Origin: Planctomycetota bacterium
Lineage (GTDB): Bacteria > Planctomycetota > Phycisphaerae > WQYP01
DNA length: 6,777 nucleotides
Assembly: GCA_021826605.1 (NCBI GenBank)
Contig: JAKAZF010000152.1
Coordinates: 1 to 6,777 of the forward strand
Direction: 5' to 3'
The notes under the pieces were generated by a model. It was not told the DNA's origin. It saw only the letters and a list, made by a program, of their open reading frames with translations, and searched no databases. The position numbers were made by a program, and so were the translations under genes. Below, piece after piece: positions 5,142 to 6,777 of the stretch. Position 1 is the first letter of the stretch. Each line of letters starts with the position of its first letter.

Positions 5142-6777
5142 TCAGACGGCTTGAGTGATGGTCGATGACTCATCAATTCGGAGCCGACTGTAAGATTCGC
5201 GATCGTCCTTTTCCAGCGGCACCACATAAGGCGCAACCGGGCGTTTGATGAATTCCATATTGCCGTCGGGGGTGCGACGCAGATTTTGATGAACGAACCA
5301 GTTGGCGTTATCCGAAACCGGATACTCAACGCGGTAATGATAAAGCCCCCACCTGCTCTCGGTGCGGTTGAGGGAGGCTCGTGCCGCCATCTCCGCACAG
5401 TCACGGATAAAGTGCGCTTCCATCGCGCGCATTAAATCGTGCGGATTTCTGGCACCCATCTGGTCCAGATCGGCCTTGGCGCGAATGAAATGCTCCAACC
5501 CAATCTCCATACGAGTCGTCAATTTGGGTGGTTGGAGGTAGTCATTTACCATCCGGCGCAACTTGTATTCAACTTGATGGTGCGGATACCCATCGGGCTG
5601 CGACAACGGTCGGAGCACGCGGTCGCGTTCGGCTTCAACCTGAGCAGGATCGATCTTCGGTTCAGAGACGGTTTTTACGTACTCGACGGCGTGTTGGGCG
5701 CAGATTTTTCCAAACGTAAATGCGCCGAGAAGGTAATTATGCGGTATTGACGCCATATCGCCAGCGGCATACAGGCCAGGCACCGTTGTCTCGCCGTTTT
5801 CATTAATCCAGACGCCTGATGCACTGTGGCCGCTGCAGAGACCTATTTCACTGATGTGCATTTCCACCATGTCATGACGGTAGCTTTTTCCTCGATTGGC
5901 GTGAAACAATCCGCGAGAAGGGCGTTCCGTCGTATGCATGATGCGCTCAATTTCCGAGATGGTTTCATCCGCCAGATGGTTCATTTTCAAGTAGACGGGG
6001 CCCTTGCCTGAATGGAGCTCGCGGTAAAACTCCATCATCATCTGACCGCTCCAATAGTCACATTGGATAAAGCGATGCCCCTGGGCGTTGACGGTATGAC
6101 CGCCAAATGGGCCTGCCACATAGGCGCATGCCGGGCCGTTATAGTCTTTTATTAAAGGGTTAATTTGGAAACACTCGATGTTTGAAAGTTCGGCACCGGC
6201 ATGGAACGCCATCGAGTAGCCATCGCCCGCATTGGTTGGCATCTCATAGGTGCCGTAGAGGTATCCCGATGCGGGAAGGCCAAGCCGACCACACGCGCCG
6301 CAGGCCAGGATAACCGCCTTAGCGCGGATGATGACGAATTCGCCGGTGCGGGTATTAAACCCCATAGCACCGGCAATACGACCTGCGTCCAGAATCAGGC
6401 GGGTTGCCATGATCCGGTTTTCAACGCGCACGCCGACGCGTCGTATCTTACGGCAGAGAATTTTCTTCAGGTCGTAGCCTTCGGGCATGGGAAGCACGTA
6501 GCGACCGTTGTGGTGAACTTTTTTCATGTCAAATTCGCCTGTGCTGGTCTTTTGAAATTTGACACCCCAGGAATCCAATTCCGACACCATCGCAGCACTG
6601 TTTTGCGCATATCTGAGCAGCGCCCGCTGGTTGACGATGCCATCATTGGCAAGCGTTATTTCCTTGACATAATCCTCCGGCTCTGCGTGTCCCGGCATGA
6701 CTGCGTTATTCAAACCGTCCATGCCCATGGTGATCGCACCGCTGCGTCTGATATTGGCCTTTTCGAGCAGGAGAATG
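5142..6777 (-). CDS. Fumarate reductase/APS reductase-class flavoprotein subunit (5' end outside window)
   Basis: The visible part is 544 residues, read from 6776 to TGA at 5144-5142; the N-terminus with the FAD-binding G-x-G-x-x-G should lie just beyond the right edge. The visible start, ILLLEKANIRRSGA, is the second strand of the Rossmann fold with the acidic Glu that binds the FAD ribose, then a segment resembling AprA. Window residues about 153-165 (A-V-I-L-A-C-G-A-C-G) and 181-186 (T-N-A-G-D-G) are typical of this flavoprotein superfamily. Near residue 317 the segment SGHSASGVWI sits where fumarate reductases have H-x-x-M-G-G and where AprA has a G-S-H-S-G motif. PGLYAAGDM (about 333-341) is the C-terminal FAD motif. 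The tail has the helical domain ending R-T-E-S-R-W-G-L-Y-H-Y-R. It is the first visible gene of a minus-strand operon with two ferredoxins and a HEAT protein. Database entries usually call such proteins fumarate reductase/succinate dehydrogenase flavoprotein; the true substrate is unknown. Confidence 0.88.
   Translation of the reverse strand, partial: ILLLEKANIRRSGAITMGMDGLNNAVMPGHAEPEDYVKEITLANDGIVNQRALLRYAQNSAAMVSELDSWGVKFQKTSTGEFDMKKVHHNGRYVLPMPEGYDLKKILCRKIRRVGVRVENRIMATRLILDAGRIAGAMGFNTRTGEFVIIRAKAVILACGACGRLGLPASGYLYGTYEMPTNAGDGYSMAFHAGAELSNIECFQINPLIKDYNGPACAYVAGPFGGHTVNAQGHRFIQCDYWSGQMMMEFYRELHSGKGPVYLKMNHLADETISEIERIMHTTERPSRGLFHANRGKSYRHDMVEMHISEIGLCSGHSASGVWINENGETTVPGLYAAGDMASIPHNYLLGAFTFGKICAQHAVEYVKTVSEPKIDPAQVEAERDRVLRPLSQPDGYPHHQVEYKLRRMVNDYLQPPKLTTRMEIGLEHFIRAKADLDQMGARNPHDLMRAMEAHFIRDCAEMAARASLNRTESRWGLYHYRVEYPVSDNANWFVHQNLRRTPDGNMEFIKRPVAPYVVPLEKDDRESYSRLRIDESSTITQAV

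Overview
The window looks like chromosomal DNA of a Gram-negative bacterium. It encodes a porin with a cleavable signal peptide and a C-terminal phenylalanine, and the start of a LysR regulator. The porin is an OprO/OprP-type barrel preceded by a periplasmic coiled coil, a layout I associate with Planctomycetota and related phyla, but the lineage is only a weak guess. All genes read normally with the standard bacterial code.

Layout from left to right: (1) positions 1-96, minus strand, the first 32 codons of a LysR-family regulator cut by the window edge; (2) 97-1042, a long stretch with no convincing gene, holding two inverted repeats and ending in a T-rich leader with a strong ribosome binding site; (3) 1043-2563, plus strand, the porin, closed by a small hairpin and a strong intrinsic terminator; (4) 2854-3482, plus strand, a toxin-antitoxin pair: an AbrB/MazE-like antitoxin interrupted by an in-frame TAG, overlapping by 4 bases a Doc (death-on-curing, Fic fold) toxin; (5) 3565-6777, minus strand, a compact four-gene redox operon read right to left: a flavoprotein of the fumarate reductase/APS reductase class (5' end outside the window), a small two-cluster ferredoxin, a ten-repeat HEAT protein and a Thermus/Azotobacter-type 7Fe ferredoxin.

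The redox operon is the most interesting unit. An AprA/FrdA-like flavoprotein with a dedicated dicluster ferredoxin resembles the AprA-AprB arrangement, and the second ferredoxin could pass electrons to or from it. The HEAT protein, placed between the two ferredoxins, may be a scaffold or assembly factor. The substrate cannot be read from this sequence. The toxin-antitoxin pair is the second point of interest: the stop codon removes the antitoxin's predicted neutralising tail, while the toxin frame is open but carries Gln where Doc proteins have Arg in the catalytic motif. Either the module is decaying or the stop is bypassed.
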